Source: Cellvibrionaceae bacterium AOL6 (lineage in GTDB: Bacteria; Pseudomonadota; Gammaproteobacteria; Pseudomonadales; Cellvibrionaceae). From it: DNA of 64,000 nt. Where the stretch lies: the NCBI GenBank assembly GCA_003265435.1, contig NOXC01000014.1, forward strand, positions 36,678 to 100,677, written 5' to 3'. Below are positions 53,994 through 63,542 of the stretch, piece by piece. Under the pieces are notes generated by a model. It was not told where the DNA came from and did no database searches. It saw only the letters and a list, made by a program, of their open reading frames with translations. Position 1 is the stretch's first letter; every line of letters begins with the position of its first letter. A program made the position numbers and the translations under genes.

Positions 53994-56201
53994 TCACACT
54001 GTCGGCTGGGCCTCTTCGAGTTCCAGCCGGACAGGCACGGATTTGAACGCGGGCGTATGGCTGCGTGGGTCGCGTCCACGACCAATGAGCACATTCGCTT
54101 CCGGGTAGTAGGCCATCAGATTGTCTTCGGGCAGATCGAAAGGGTACACCTCTAACCCACGCATTTCGCCGTGAGCCGAGATCAGGCTTACACGCTGCTT
54201 GTCGATACCCAGTTTGCGAATCAGCGCCGGGCTCATCAGCACACACCAGCGGGACTTTGTGGCGCGATAGCTGTCGGCCTCTTCGTAGATGATGCTGTTG
54301 AATTGGCCTTCACTGCGCACACTCATCAACGTCAGCGGATACGCATCGTCAACAACCGGGCGACGCAGCGGCGTCGGATGGAAGCGTGCGCGTCCCGAAC
54401 CTGTTGGGAATGATGGTGTTTTCAAAAGCCGTCCACCCACGTGGAATTCCTGACGTTGCGCATCGATGTCGTCGAGCGCCTCCAGTCCAGGAACACACTG
54501 AGCCAGCATGCGCCGGATATCGCGGTGTTTGCGCAGTGAGGCAAAGTCGACCACAGAGTTGTCGAGCACGGCACTGGCGAGGTCGGCAAGGATGTGTGAC
54601 TCGGGGCGGACCTCGGCCAGCCGGGTAATACCACCATCACTCAGGCGAACGTAATTGAACATGCTTTCCTGAGTCGTTGCTTCCCATTCCTCATCTCGCG
54701 CACACACGGGCAGCACCAATTGAGCGCTGTTTGCGTTCCCGTAAATGTGCCCGGTGTTCAGCGTTGTGGTCAGCGAGAGCTTGAAACCAATGCGATCGAG
54801 CGCTGCTTCACACCATTGGCTATCGGGTGTCGCCGCATAGAGATTGCCACCGAGCTGCACGGCCAGATCCACGTGCCCCGCCGACGCGGCCTCAAGACAG
54901 GCCAGGGTGTCCATGCCGCGGGCTTTGGGTAGCGTCACGCCTAATTGCGTTTCCAATTTCTCGAGGACTACCGGCGCGAGTTCCGGCTTCACACCGACCG
55001 TGCCGATACCCTGCACGTTACTGTGCCCGCGCAGCGGTAAAAGCCCCGCGCCCGGGCGCCCCACCATGCCGCGAAGCAGTGCCAGATGCGAGATGGCCTC
55101 GACATTGGTGACGCCGTTGAGGTGATGTGTGATACCCATCCCCCAACAGAAGATGGTCCCGGAGGAGCGGGCGTAGCAGGCGGCAACCGTTTCCAGCGCA
55201 CTGCGACTCACCCCGCTCTGCGCTTCAATGTCGGCCCACTGCGTGTCTTCGAGTAGCTTTAAGAAGGCGTCACTGTCCTCGCAGTGAGAGAACAGGAAGC
55301 CACGATCCTCGGCACCGATGTTGACTATGGCCTTGGCGATGCCGAGCAAGGTCGCTTGATCACCACCGATGCGCGGTTGTACATAGTGCGACGCGATTTC
55401 GGTTCCACCGAAGATCAGTGACCCCGCGCTTTTGGGCACCGCGAACCGAACCAGCCCCGGTTCGCGTGCGGGGTTAATCACGACCACGTCGCCGCCACGA
55501 TCACGTACTCCCTTAAGCTGGTGGATCAGCCGGGGGTGATTCGAGGCCGGGTTGGCGCCGATAATAAACACGGTGTCGCAATGAGACAGGTCTTCAAGAG
55601 CGACCGTCGCGGTGCCGGTGCCAATGGTGTTGGCAAGCCCAACACCCGTTGCCTGATGGCAATAGTAGGAGCAATTGTTGACGTTGTTGGTCCCGTAGAG
55701 GCGGGCAAATAACTGCAGTAAAAATCCCGCTTCATTCGACGAGCGGCCAGAAGCGTAAAAAAAACTGCGCTCTGGCGAAGTCTGTTTTAGCGCGTCGGTC
55801 GCAATGCGCAATGCGGTGTCCCAATTGATGGGCTGGTAGTGCTCGCTGTCGGCCGCTTTGTATAGGGGCTGGCTCAAGCGTCCGAGATGCTCGAGCTCGT
55901 GCGCGGACAGCGCTTTAAAGTCTGCTATAGGGTGCTCTGCAAACAGCGCGGCGGGAATGCCTTTCTGAATATCCGTGCTTTGTGCCTGGATGCTCTTGTT
56001 ACACACCGACGGGAATTCGTCGCGCTCATTGGTCATGCCGCCAAGCTGCCCGCCCATACCCAGCCCGCAAGCCTTGCAGGCGTTGCGGGACTTCAACGCT
56101 TTGGCGGAGTCGAGCAGGCCTATGCGTTTCAGTGTGCTCAGGGTGTAGAGGATTTTTTTACTGCCGCCCCCGACGGTTTTGGGGAGTTCGGTATGGGTCA
56201 T
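53994..56201 (-). CDS. FdhF/YdeP-family molybdopterin oxidoreductase
   Basis: 735 residues from the ATG at 56201, with GAGGAAGATATT upstream; the frame extends to 56291 but would enter the CPBP gene. Cys42, Cys45 and Cys67 (NACKACGLGMGG, FPSVCNKS) suggest an N-terminal iron-sulfur site. Molybdopterin-dinucleotide blocks match E. coli YdeP: YASGRSSNEAGFLLQLFARL, YCHQATGVGLANTIG, WGMGITHHLNGVTNVEAI and GAGLLPLRGHSNVQGIGTVG. Cytoplasmic, no Tat signal. YdeP is linked to acid resistance, but its reaction is unknown. No fdhD or formate genes adjoin it. Confidence 0.9.
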   Translation of the reverse strand: MTHTELPKTVGGGSKKILYTLSTLKRIGLLDSAKALKSRNACKACGLGMGGQLGGMTNERDEFPSVCNKSIQAQSTDIQKGIPAALFAEHPIADFKALSAHELEHLGRLSQPLYKAADSEHYQPINWDTALRIATDALKQTSPERSFFYASGRSSNEAGFLLQLFARLYGTNNVNNCSYYCHQATGVGLANTIGTGTATVALEDLSHCDTVFIIGANPASNHPRLIHQLKGVRDRGGDVVVINPAREPGLVRFAVPKSAGSLIFGGTEIASHYVQPRIGGDQATLLGIAKAIVNIGAEDRGFLFSHCEDSDAFLKLLEDTQWADIEAQSGVSRSALETVAACYARSSGTIFCWGMGITHHLNGVTNVEAISHLALLRGMVGRPGAGLLPLRGHSNVQGIGTVGVKPELAPVVLEKLETQLGVTLPKARGMDTLACLEAASAGHVDLAVQLGGNLYAATPDSQWCEAALDRIGFKLSLTTTLNTGHIYGNANSAQLVLPVCARDEEWEATTQESMFNYVRLSDGGITRLAEVRPESHILADLASAVLDNSVVDFASLRKHRDIRRMLAQCVPGLEALDDIDAQRQEFHVGGRLLKTPSFPTGSGRARFHPTPLRRPVVDDAYPLTLMSVRSEGQFNSIIYEEADSYRATKSRWCVLMSPALIRKLGIDKQRVSLISAHGEMRGLEVYPFDLPEDNLMAYYPEANVLIGRGRDPRSHTPAFKSVPVRLELEEAQPTV

Positions 56202-56211
56202 AATATCTTCC

Positions 56212-57048
56212 TCAGAAGGGCCAGAACTGTGTGGGAAACTGCCCCTGCCTGAGCAGAGAGGTGATATCCATGCCCAGTGCGACACCGGCATGCACGAGGA
56301 AACCGCCCCAAATCGAGCGGGATCTTAGCGCAAGAATGCCGAGAAACAGACCAAAGAGGATGGCCCCGGTGGCTTCCAGCCACAATTTTGGAAAATGGAT
56401 CATCAGGTAGGGCACGCACATGACCCAAATGGCATTGGCGCCGATGGCCGGGCGCAGTGCCTGCAGAAAAAAACCGCGGAAGAAAAATTCGAGACAGATA
56501 AATTGGGTCAGGTACAGGCACTCCCAGAGAATGAGGTCCAGCACGCTGCGATGGGCGAGTTTATAAAACGGGTAGTGCTGAAGAAAGTCGTCGCGAAAGC
56601 TCACGAGAAAAATAAAAAAGAGAATGGGGCTCAGGAGTAATACGTAACCCAGCCAGTGCTTGTGTGTGTCATTCCAGCGCCAGCCCATGTCGACAAAGGA
56701 TGTCTTCATGCCGTAGCGCACAACGAAAAACGGGATGACGACATAGCCGATGACGTGCCAGAAGGTCCACCAGCTGTAACTGAACAGCCGCAAAAAACCA
56801 GTTTCATTTAACGCACGCAGGTAATAATTGGTATCGTGGCCAGCCGCGCTCGACAGCATTTGCAACGTCGCTTGAAACACGCTGGAGTACTTCAGGTAGT
56901 GAATCAGCAGCAAGCACACAGAAACCGTGGCCAGAACTGTGAAGACGCGGCGCGTTGCCGCCCGTCTGTCCAAGGAGTACGAAGGCGACTCCTCGTCGAT
57001 GATGTCCAGTTCTTGCAAGATGCGTCGGGGGTGGAGCTTTGCGAGCAT
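56212..57048 (-). CDS. CPBP family intramembrane metalloprotease
   Basis: 278 residues. About seven or eight membrane helices and the CAAX-protease/bacteriocin-processing motifs LEFFFRGFFLQAL (Glu and Arg), MIHFPKLWLEA (His) and FLVHAGVALGMD (His). Only one Glu precedes the FFFR rather than the common EExxxR, so the active site is a variant. Ten bases separate it from the molybdoenzyme gene downstream, suggesting co-transcription. Substrate unknown. Confidence 0.85.
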   Translation of the reverse strand: MLAKLHPRRILQELDIIDEESPSYSLDRRAATRRVFTVLATVSVCLLLIHYLKYSSVFQATLQMLSSAAGHDTNYYLRALNETGFLRLFSYSWWTFWHVIGYVVIPFFVVRYGMKTSFVDMGWRWNDTHKHWLGYVLLLSPILFFIFLVSFRDDFLQHYPFYKLAHRSVLDLILWECLYLTQFICLEFFFRGFFLQALRPAIGANAIWVMCVPYLMIHFPKLWLEATGAILFGLFLGILALRSRSIWGGFLVHAGVALGMDITSLLRQGQFPTQFWPF

Positions 57049-57075
57049 GGTATCGAATCCGTCTCTAATGCGTGT

Positions 57076-57849
57076 TTAATGCAGAATCAGGGCAAGCCCC
57101 ACTAAGATGGTGATAATCTCAAAGACCCGCTTGATCAGCGGGTTCCCGTATTGGATGGCAAGATGAGCACCGAGGTAGCCTCCGGCTAACGAACCGAGCA
57201 GCAGCGCCGGTAGCCAACTCCATTTCACCGGCGCGAGCAGTGCGAGCGCGAGCGCCCCGGTGCCATTCCAGAATAAGCCAACCAGGATCATGGTATACGC
57301 GGTGGCGCGCTTAAAGTCCAAACCGAACCAGGTCACAAGCCACAGTGTGACAAACAATCCGGTGCCCGAGGTCAGCGAGCCGTTAAAAAAGCCGAGCACA
57401 AATAGGCCCACTGCGCCAAGCAATAAGCCCCGACCATGATCATTGCGCGGGGCATAGTGCTGGCCGAGCTCACGCTTGAATATCGAGTACAGTCCCAAGC
57501 CTATGGTTAAGATACCCAGTGCGATCTCGGCCAGGCGAGGCGGAACATTGAGAATGGTATTCGCGCCCAGCACGACACCGGGTAAGCCTGCGATGAGCAT
57601 GACGCTGGCAAAGCGCCAATGAACATGGCCACCTCGGGCGTGCTTGAGCGTTGCCCCGGCGCCCAGCGCCACGGTGGCGATCTTGTGCGTGGCCAGCGCA
57701 ATGGGAAACGGCAAACCAAGGAAGATCAGCGCCGGCAACTGAAGCAGGCCAGCGCCGCCGCCCGCCATGGCACTGAGCAAGTTGGCTGCGAGCGCGAGCA
57801 AAAGCAGCAAAAACTGCTCTAACACGTCCATGGGGTTCAATATCAACAT
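57076..57849 (-). CDS. TauE/SafE-family sulfite/anion exporter
   Basis: 257 residues, about eight membrane helices. The two family repeats appear as NLLSAMAGGGAGLLQLPALI and VLGFFNGSLTSGTGLFVTLW, with ALATHKIATVALG between. ATG 57849 or ATG 57831 (MDVLEQF) could start it. Members move sulfite, sulfoacetate or related anions. Nothing nearby names the substrate. Confidence 0.88.
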   Translation of the reverse strand: MLILNPMDVLEQFLLLLLALAANLLSAMAGGGAGLLQLPALIFLGLPFPIALATHKIATVALGAGATLKHARGGHVHWRFASVMLIAGLPGVVLGANTILNVPPRLAEIALGILTIGLGLYSIFKRELGQHYAPRNDHGRGLLLGAVGLFVLGFFNGSLTSGTGLFVTLWLVTWFGLDFKRATAYTMILVGLFWNGTGALALALLAPVKWSWLPALLLGSLAGGYLGAHLAIQYGNPLIKRVFEIITILVGLALILH

Positions 57850-57928
57850 GCGCGCAAGTGTACACCACTCAGCGGGCGAGAAAATGGCAGATCGCGTTCA
57901 GGAAACCGTACTTTGATGACCTTGCGGG

Positions 57929-59014
57929 CTATTCCGTCTCATTGAGCTGTGGCCTGACGCGGTTGCGGCCACTGTTCTTCGCCTCGTACAGCAGCGCATC
58001 TGCTAGGCTGACAAGCTCACCAGGATCGAGCGTCTGACGGCTGCAGGCCACCCCTGCGCTCATCGTGACCAGACGGTTGGGCATGTTCGGGAACAGGCTG
58101 GCCTGGCAGATGCTCGTGCGTACTTCATCGGCGAGTGTGATGGCTTGATCGAGCGAGGTGTTCGGCAAGATGGCTAAAAACTCTTCTCCGCCCCAGCGCC
58201 CCACCTTATCCGTTTTGCGGAAACGGCTTTGCAGCAAGGTCGAAAATGCCTGCAGTGCCTGGTCGCCCACGCTGTGCCCGAAGCTGTCATTAATTTTTTT
58301 AAAATAATCGATATCACACAGGATGATTGAAAACGCCTCGCCGGTGCGTTTGGCCCGGCGGCTTTCAAACTCTAATCTCAATGTCATGTCACGACGGTTC
58401 GGCAATTGGGTGAGTTCGTCGGTCGACGCAATGTAGCTGAGTTCACGATTCAATCGGCTGACGGCATAGGTCGACTTTTCGCGGGCTCGCGCCTGATAAA
58501 AGGTAAAACCGGTGATCAAAACATAACTGCCGATGGCCGAAATTTTGTGGTAGATATTGTACTCTGCGGAAAAAAACGCGTTACCGGGAACAAAGACCAA
58601 CAAGGCCGTGAGCACGAGCACCGACAGCGTCGAAATCAACGCGACGCGTACGGAAAGGATGCTGAACATCAGCACCGGGTAGCACGACAGCCAAAGGATG
58701 CCGGCGTTCTGATTGCCCCCGGTGGCCACGAGGTAGAGGCAAAGCAGGCCGCAGGACAGGGTCAGAAAGTAGCCGAAGATCTCCAGTGCACGAACGCGCT
58801 CGTAGAGCGCCATCGCAATCACGTTGACGCCGCCGAAGGTCGCCATGGTCAAAGCCATTTGCGTGTTGCCAAAATAGGCGTCTCGCACCGCAAAGACAAT
58901 GATCATCAAGGTGATGCTGGCGCTGGTAGCCCGGCTTAAATTATCCCGGCGACGCCACTCTGAGCGCTCGATTTCCCGGTAATCTGGGCCGATGGCGTTG
59001 TTATTGTCGTACAT
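57929..59014 (-). CDS. Membrane-bound diguanylate cyclase (GGDEF)
   Basis: 361 residues. Five or six N-terminal membrane helices (about 28-180), then a short coil and a GGDEF domain (about 195-355). The active-site loop reads RWGGEEF, and RKTD five residues before it is the canonical product-inhibition I-site. LTQLPNRRDM and ILCDIDYFKKINDSFGH are typical. Expected to make cyclic di-GMP, the opposite of the HD-GYP regulator encoded near 39 kb. No EAL domain. Confidence 0.94.
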   Translation of the reverse strand: MYDNNNAIGPDYREIERSEWRRRDNLSRATSASITLMIIVFAVRDAYFGNTQMALTMATFGGVNVIAMALYERVRALEIFGYFLTLSCGLLCLYLVATGGNQNAGILWLSCYPVLMFSILSVRVALISTLSVLVLTALLVFVPGNAFFSAEYNIYHKISAIGSYVLITGFTFYQARAREKSTYAVSRLNRELSYIASTDELTQLPNRRDMTLRLEFESRRAKRTGEAFSIILCDIDYFKKINDSFGHSVGDQALQAFSTLLQSRFRKTDKVGRWGGEEFLAILPNTSLDQAITLADEVRTSICQASLFPNMPNRLVTMSAGVACSRQTLDPGELVSLADALLYEAKNSGRNRVRPQLNETE

Positions 59015-59032
59015 GGTCTATCCCCCTGACTT

Positions 59033-59210
59033 TAGGGCCTGTTGACACTAATTTCATGCGCTCTGTTTCACCCGAAGGGCTGGGTCTGTATTTCCACCCT
59101 GCTGCGTTGCTTTTCACTCATTTAGCTCGCTAAACCACCGCTCAAAGCGCCTTGCAGTCTGGAAATACAGACTCCAGCAGAGCGTATGAAATTAGTGTCA
59201 ACAGGCCCTA
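59033..59210. repeat. MITE-like inverted-repeat element
   Basis: 178 bp bounded by 33-bp terminal inverted repeats (59033-59065 and 59178-59210) that differ at one base and begin TAGGGCCTGTTGACACTAAT. Inner arms at 59084-59096 and 59160-59172 are perfectly complementary, and TTTAGC-TC-GCTAAA (59121-59134) sits at the centre. The whole can fold as one hairpin. Both ends carry TA, consistent with a TA target duplication of the IS630/Tc1 type. No transposase. The 3' end of the next gene is encoded inside it. Confidence 0.85.
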
Positions 59211-60447
59211 GTATAGAAGAGGGCAGTGATAATGCCGTGACGGGCACATCGGGAAAGCCATTTGCTTGCAGGTAATGGACGGCCTTGAGTGTGCGAAAGG
59301 CGTCAAACCAGTGATGGAAATGACGTGTAAAGGCCGCTTCGTTTTTGTCTTGACCCGCACGGGCCCGCAGGAAGGCCTCGAGCCCCACGTCGCGTAACAT
59401 ATTAGCCGCTGGATTCGGCAGGGTAGCCAGATAGTCGCCCGGCTGCGCGCGCAGCAGCCACAGGGTGGGAACGGAGTGCAGCACACTGCCAAGGCAATCA
59501 AACAAGGCGGGATCGTAATACTTTGGCGTTGTCCCCTCCTCGATAAGGCGTTTGAGGCGGATGACGGCAGGGCCGGTGCCAAAAGGGACTCGGTCCGATT
59601 CGCGCGCCTCAATCTGCACCGTGCAGTCGCGAAACTCGTAAATGGGCGAGCCCGTGTGACCACTCGCAGGGGGCAGTTTGGCCAGTTTGTTCAACAGGTA
59701 GAAATCTTCACCTGCGGCGCGTGGTGGAAAGCCTCGAGCGAGGCAATAGGCTTCAGCGCGCACGGCCATGCAACTGCCGAGGCTTTGGTAGGCATAGGGA
59801 GAGCCGGCTCGGCGCAATTGCTGCTGATAGTACAGAATCATGCCCTCATAGAGCGCGGTGGCGCTGCCGGTCGCGCTGTCATCACATAGATGGTGGAAGG
59901 CATAGACACAGGCATTGGCGCTTCGCGTGTCTGTGGGTAAATCGAAATACCCCGCTGGAATGCGGGCGTCAGCGTCGCTGAAAAACACCCATGGGGTGTC
60001 AATGACATCCTGTGTAATAAGGTTGCAGGCGAGATCCGCGCCGATTTTTCGAGCGAGTCCCACGCCTTTGCGGCTTGGCAAGGCCGCGTCGCCCAGGCGG
60101 GAGATCAGCACAATCTGCAGCGGGCCGAGCCGGTGCAAGCTGAGCGTGCCGTCGCGCCATTCGGTATGCCACTGAGAGGCCATGACGTCTAAAAATGCGC
60201 GGTTGCCGGGGTGATGTCGCTGAGTATCCGGCTCATTCAAGACCAAAATCAGCAAGGTCTGCGCTGCATCCGGATGGTGTGCGACACGCAGCACGCATTC
60301 GGCGCCCTCGTTAAACAGCGGCAAGACGAGCACGTAACGACGTCTTAGCCGTTCCGGCTGAGGGAGGATGAGCGTCGCTTCCGCCTCGGCATAGCCCGCC
60401 AGGTAGGCAGCCATGCGGCGCTTTGCTTCTGGGCTCAGGCGTGTCAA
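59122..60447 (-). CDS. Glycosyltransferase family 2-like protein with MITE-derived C-terminus
   Basis: 441 residues. RYVLVLPLFNEG at the start and VFFSDADARIPAGYFDLP (DxD) indicate a GT-A nucleotide-sugar transferase; QSLGSCMAVRAEAYCLARGF and PPRAAGEDFYLLNKL fit family 2 acceptor segments. No membrane helices are evident. Reading enters the inverted-repeat element at 59210, so the last 30 or so residues (from about VDTNFIRSAGVCISRLQGAL) come from mobile DNA; the original end was probably cut off or replaced. Its start overlaps the miaE stop (ATGA). Substrate unknown. Confidence 0.78.
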   Translation of the reverse strand: MTRLSPEAKRRMAAYLAGYAEAEATLILPQPERLRRRYVLVLPLFNEGAECVLRVAHHPDAAQTLLILVLNEPDTQRHHPGNRAFLDVMASQWHTEWRDGTLSLHRLGPLQIVLISRLGDAALPSRKGVGLARKIGADLACNLITQDVIDTPWVFFSDADARIPAGYFDLPTDTRSANACVYAFHHLCDDSATGSATALYEGMILYYQQQLRRAGSPYAYQSLGSCMAVRAEAYCLARGFPPRAAGEDFYLLNKLAKLPPASGHTGSPIYEFRDCTVQIEARESDRVPFGTGPAVIRLKRLIEEGTTPKYYDPALFDCLGSVLHSVPTLWLLRAQPGDYLATLPNPAANMLRDVGLEAFLRARAGQDKNEAAFTRHFHHWFDAFRTLKAVHYLQANGFPDVPVTALSLPSSILGPVDTNFIRSAGVCISRLQGALSGGLAS

Positions 60448-61016
60448 TGCAGCGCCGCCTGAATCGGCAATGCCGCGCAGATTTCTGCCTCGCGGTCGAG
60501 CAGCACATCCAGACGGGCTTCCACAATATCGCGCTCGAAATAGGTCAGAGCCAAATCACTGAACAGATGGTCGTGCCGTGCTTCCGATTCCGCAATGGCA
60601 CGATAAAACTGTTTTAACTGCCCCTCTGGCAGGCCCTCCGCCACCATGCCGAAGCGTTCACAGCCTCGCGCTTCGATGATGCCAGCGATCAGCAGGCGGT
60701 CGAGTAGATAGACCTCGGTGCCCTGACGCATCTCTTTACGCAGTGCGTTCACATAGTGGTCACGTGTATCGGCGCCCAGTATTAAGCCCCGTGCATGGAG
60801 TATTTTCACGACTTCGCGAAAGTGGGTCATTTCTTCGATGGACAAGTCGACCATCGCATTGACCAGCTCGGTGCGATCCGGGTAGTGAGAAAGCATGGAT
60901 ACGGCCATGCCTGAGGCCTTTTTTTCCGCCGCAGCATGGTCGATCAAAAAAGCGTCAAAGTCGTTCAGCACGGCGTCCAGCCAGGCGGCCGGGCTTTTAA
61001 AGCGTAGTATTATCAT
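60444..61016 (-). CDS. miaE: tRNA-(ms2io6A)-hydroxylase MiaE
   Basis: 190 residues. Non-heme diiron monooxygenase that hydroxylates 2-methylthio-N6-isopentenyladenosine at tRNA position 37. Four-helix ligands are visible in DHAAAEKKASGMA, IEEMTHFREV, IIEARGCERFG and ESEARHDHLF. Length fits the shorter MiaE group. Divergent from fabV, with the glycosyltransferase gene overlapping its end. Confidence 0.92.
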   Translation of the reverse strand: MIILRFKSPAAWLDAVLNDFDAFLIDHAAAEKKASGMAVSMLSHYPDRTELVNAMVDLSIEEMTHFREVVKILHARGLILGADTRDHYVNALRKEMRQGTEVYLLDRLLIAGIIEARGCERFGMVAEGLPEGQLKQFYRAIAESEARHDHLFSDLALTYFERDIVEARLDVLLDREAEICAALPIQAALH

Positions 61017-61061
61017 GTGTGGAATGGTGACAAGATTTTCAATTTTAGGGCTTGGGTGTTA

Positions 61062-61067
61062 TATAAT
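61062..61067 (+). promoter_or_regulatory. Candidate -10 box for fabV
   Basis: A perfect TATAAT lies in GTGTTATATAATCC, 47 bp before the fabV start. The best -35 at 18-bp spacing is TTCAAT (61038-61043), a poor match, so activator help or a low-level promoter is possible. Confidence 0.45.
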
Positions 61068-61113
61068 CCGCCGCGAATTATACCAGTCACGGGATTTCTA
61101 ACGGGAACCACGC

Positions 61114-62298
61114 ATGATTATCAAACCAAAAGTACGCGGATTCATCTGCACCAACGCTCATCCTGAAGGCTGTGCGGCGAATATTCAGGAGCAGATTGAA
61201 TACATCAAGGCTCAGCCCAAGGCCGATAAGGGTCCGGTAAATGTGTTGGTGATCGGTGCCTCTACGGGCTATGGTCTGGCATCCCGCATCACCGCGGCTT
61301 TCGGTTATGGCGCTCGCACGCTGGGTCTGTTCTTCGAAAAGCCCCCTACGGAAAAGCGTACCGCATCGGCCGGGTATTACAACTCTGTGGCCTTTGAAAA
61401 CGCTGCGTCAGAAGCGGGCCTGTACGCGCGCAGCATCAATGGCGATGCGTTTTCGCACGAGGCGAAGCAGCAAGCGATCGCCGCGATCAAAGAAGACCTC
61501 GGTAAAGTGGACCTGGTCGTCTACAGCCTGGCCTCCCCACGTCGTACCGACCCTGATACAGGTGAAACCTATTCATCTGTACTCAAGCCTATCGGCCAGT
61601 CATACACGGCGAAAAACCTGAACACCGACACTCTGAAAATCGCGGACATGACCATTGAGCCTGCGTCGGATGAAGAAATTGCGAATACCGTTAAGGTCAT
61701 GGGCGGTGAAGACTGGGAATTGTGGATGTCGGCGTTGAGTGAAGCCGGTGTGCTTGAACAAGGCTGCAAAACCGTTGCCTACACCTATATCGGTGACAAG
61801 CTGACCTGGCCCATTTACGGCAAAGCGACGATCGGTAAGGCGAAGGAAGATTTGGATCGCGCGGCTAAAGCGATCAATGAGACCCTCAGTAGCGTAGGGG
61901 GGGAAGCCAATGTGGCCGTACTCAAAGCGCTCGTTACGCAGTCGAGTTCAGCGATCCCTATCATGCCGTTGTACATTTCGATTTTGTACAAGGTAATGAA
62001 AGAAGAAGGGACGCATGAGGGCTGTATCGAACAATTAGACCGCCTGTTCCGCGAGGGTCTGTATACAGAGACGCCGCGCCTTGATGAGGTGCAGCGGTTC
62101 CGTATGGATAACCTGGAGTTGCTGCCTGAAATTCAGGACAAGGTAGAGGCCATCTGGCCTAACGTGACTGAGGAAAACCTGTACGAGTTGACGGATTACA
62201 AAGGCTATAATGCCGAGTTCCTGAAATTGTTTGGTTTCGGTCATGCGTCCATCGATTACGATGCAGACGCGAGCCCCGTTGTCGACGCAAAATTCTAA
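61114..62298 (+). CDS. fabV: Enoyl-ACP/trans-2-enoyl-CoA reductase FabV
   Basis: 394 residues. NADH-dependent reduction of the enoyl group, the last step of the fatty-acid elongation cycle. Begins [20 protein letters not shown]. The Rossmann loop [27 protein letters not shown] and the Tyr/Lys block [20 protein letters not shown] match the FabV type, which is naturally triclosan-tolerant. No other enoyl reductase is in the window. Confidence 0.95.
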   Translation: MIIKPKVRGFICTNAHPEGCAANIQEQIEYIKAQPKADKGPVNVLVIGASTGYGLASRITAAFGYGARTLGLFFEKPPTEKRTASAGYYNSVAFENAASEAGLYARSINGDAFSHEAKQQAIAAIKEDLGKVDLVVYSLASPRRTDPDTGETYSSVLKPIGQSYTAKNLNTDTLKIADMTIEPASDEEIANTVKVMGGEDWELWMSALSEAGVLEQGCKTVAYTYIGDKLTWPIYGKATIGKAKEDLDRAAKAINETLSSVGGEANVAVLKALVTQSSSAIPIMPLYISILYKVMKEEGTHEGCIEQLDRLFREGLYTETPRLDEVQRFRMDNLELLPEIQDKVEAIWPNVTEENLYELTDYKGYNAEFLKLFGFGHASIDYDADASPVVDAKF

Positions 62299-62305
62299 AC
62301 TATTC

Positions 62306-62337
62306 CGGGCCCTGTTCGGGGCCCAGCGCTTTTCTCT
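62306..62337 (+). terminator. Possible terminator after fabV
   Basis: CGGGCCCTGTTCGGGGCCCAG can form a GGGCCC/GGGCCC stem with a short loop, followed by CGCTTTTCTC. The T-run is short and interrupted. It would separate fabV from the reductase gene downstream. Confidence 0.45.
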
Positions 62338-62433
62338 CCTACGCTGCGCGGCTCGTTTCTATGGGCCGGCCTATTTTTATTCGCTGTTGCGCTCTGGCTT
62401 CATGAGTGCAAATAATTCAGAGGCACCTGGACA

Positions 62434-63480
62434 ATGAAATACCATTCACTCGGTACAAGCGATTTAAAGGTCAGTGAAATTTGTCTCGGCACGATGACTT
62501 GGGGCGAGCAAAATTCGCTGGAAGACGGTATGGCGCAGATGGACTATGCTGTCGATAACGGTGTCAATTTTTTTGATGTTGCCGAAATGTATCCGATCCC
62601 ACCTCGCCCGCACACTCAGGGTGAAACGGAGCGCATCATCGGGCATTGGTTCAAGGCACGTGGCAACCGCGAGCGTGTCATTCTGGCGACAAAGGTCACC
62701 GGTCGCGGTTCACATAATTCCGGCGTAGCGCACATTCGCAACGGGGCTCGCTTGAATGCCGAGCACATTGTTCAGGCTTGCGAAGCCTCTTTGAAACGCT
62801 TGCAAACGGATTATATTGATTTGTATCAGGTGCATTGGCCTGAGCGCAGCACCAATTTTTTTGGGCGCCTGGATTATGAACACTCGGATAATGAGGATGT
62901 CATTGCGATTGCGGAAACGCTTTCTGCTTTGGACTCTTTGGTGAAGGCTGGCAAAGTGCGACACATCGGTGTGTCAAATGAAACGCCTTGGGGCGTGATG
63001 GAATATTTGCGCGTTGCCGAGCGTGAAAATCTGCCTCGTATTCAGTCGATTCAGAATCCGTACAATTTGTTGAGTCGCGCGTTTGATGTCGGACTTGCGG
63101 AGATGGTGCTGCGTGAGAAAATCAGTTTTCTCCCGTATTCTCCGCTGGCTTTTGGGGTATTATCCGGTAAATACTTGGATGGCCAGCGCCCCGATGGGGC
63201 ACGACTGACGCTATTTGATCGCTTCACTCGCTACGGCAAAATAAACGCCGAAGACGCCACCCGTGCCTATTGCGCTCTCGCCGCCGATCACGATCTCGAC
63301 CCAGCTCAGATGGCCCTCGCCTGGGTAAATCAGAGACGCGCCGTCACCAGTAATATCATCGGCGCAACCACAATGGCCCAGCTAAAAAGCAATATCGCCA
63401 GCACGGAGTTGACGTTGTCCGTAGAAATACTTGACGCCATTGACGCGATCCACCAACGATTTCCTAACCCGGCCCCTTAG
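62434..63480 (+). CDS. Tas-like aldo/keto reductase
   Basis: 348 residues, the length of E. coli Tas. AKR barrel with the catalytic Asp/Tyr in NFFDVAEMYPI, Lys in VILATKVTGRG and the active-site His in LYQVHWPER. NADPH-binding C-terminal part: AWVNQRRAVTSNIIGATTMA. The PIPPRPHTQGETE insert is typical of the Tas subgroup. NADP-dependent carbonyl reductase; physiological substrate unknown. Confidence 0.92.
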   Translation: MKYHSLGTSDLKVSEICLGTMTWGEQNSLEDGMAQMDYAVDNGVNFFDVAEMYPIPPRPHTQGETERIIGHWFKARGNRERVILATKVTGRGSHNSGVAHIRNGARLNAEHIVQACEASLKRLQTDYIDLYQVHWPERSTNFFGRLDYEHSDNEDVIAIAETLSALDSLVKAGKVRHIGVSNETPWGVMEYLRVAERENLPRIQSIQNPYNLLSRAFDVGLAEMVLREKISFLPYSPLAFGVLSGKYLDGQRPDGARLTLFDRFTRYGKINAEDATRAYCALAADHDLDPAQMALAWVNQRRAVTSNIIGATTMAQLKSNIASTELTLSVEILDAIDAIHQRFPNPAP

Positions 63481-63514
63481 GTTTCTCTTCAACGAAAACC
63501 CTCTCATCGTCTAC

Positions 63515-63542
63515 GGGGCCAGAGTACGAAGTACTCTGACCC
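63515..63542. repeat. Hairpin module before repeat copy 2
   Basis: GGGGCCAGAGTAC-GAA-GTACTCTGACCCT is an imperfect palindrome of the same type as those inside the full elements. The text before it (CGAAAACCCTCTCATCGT) also resembles the body of copies 1 and 2, so this may be the edge of an older, partly deleted element. Confidence 0.6.
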
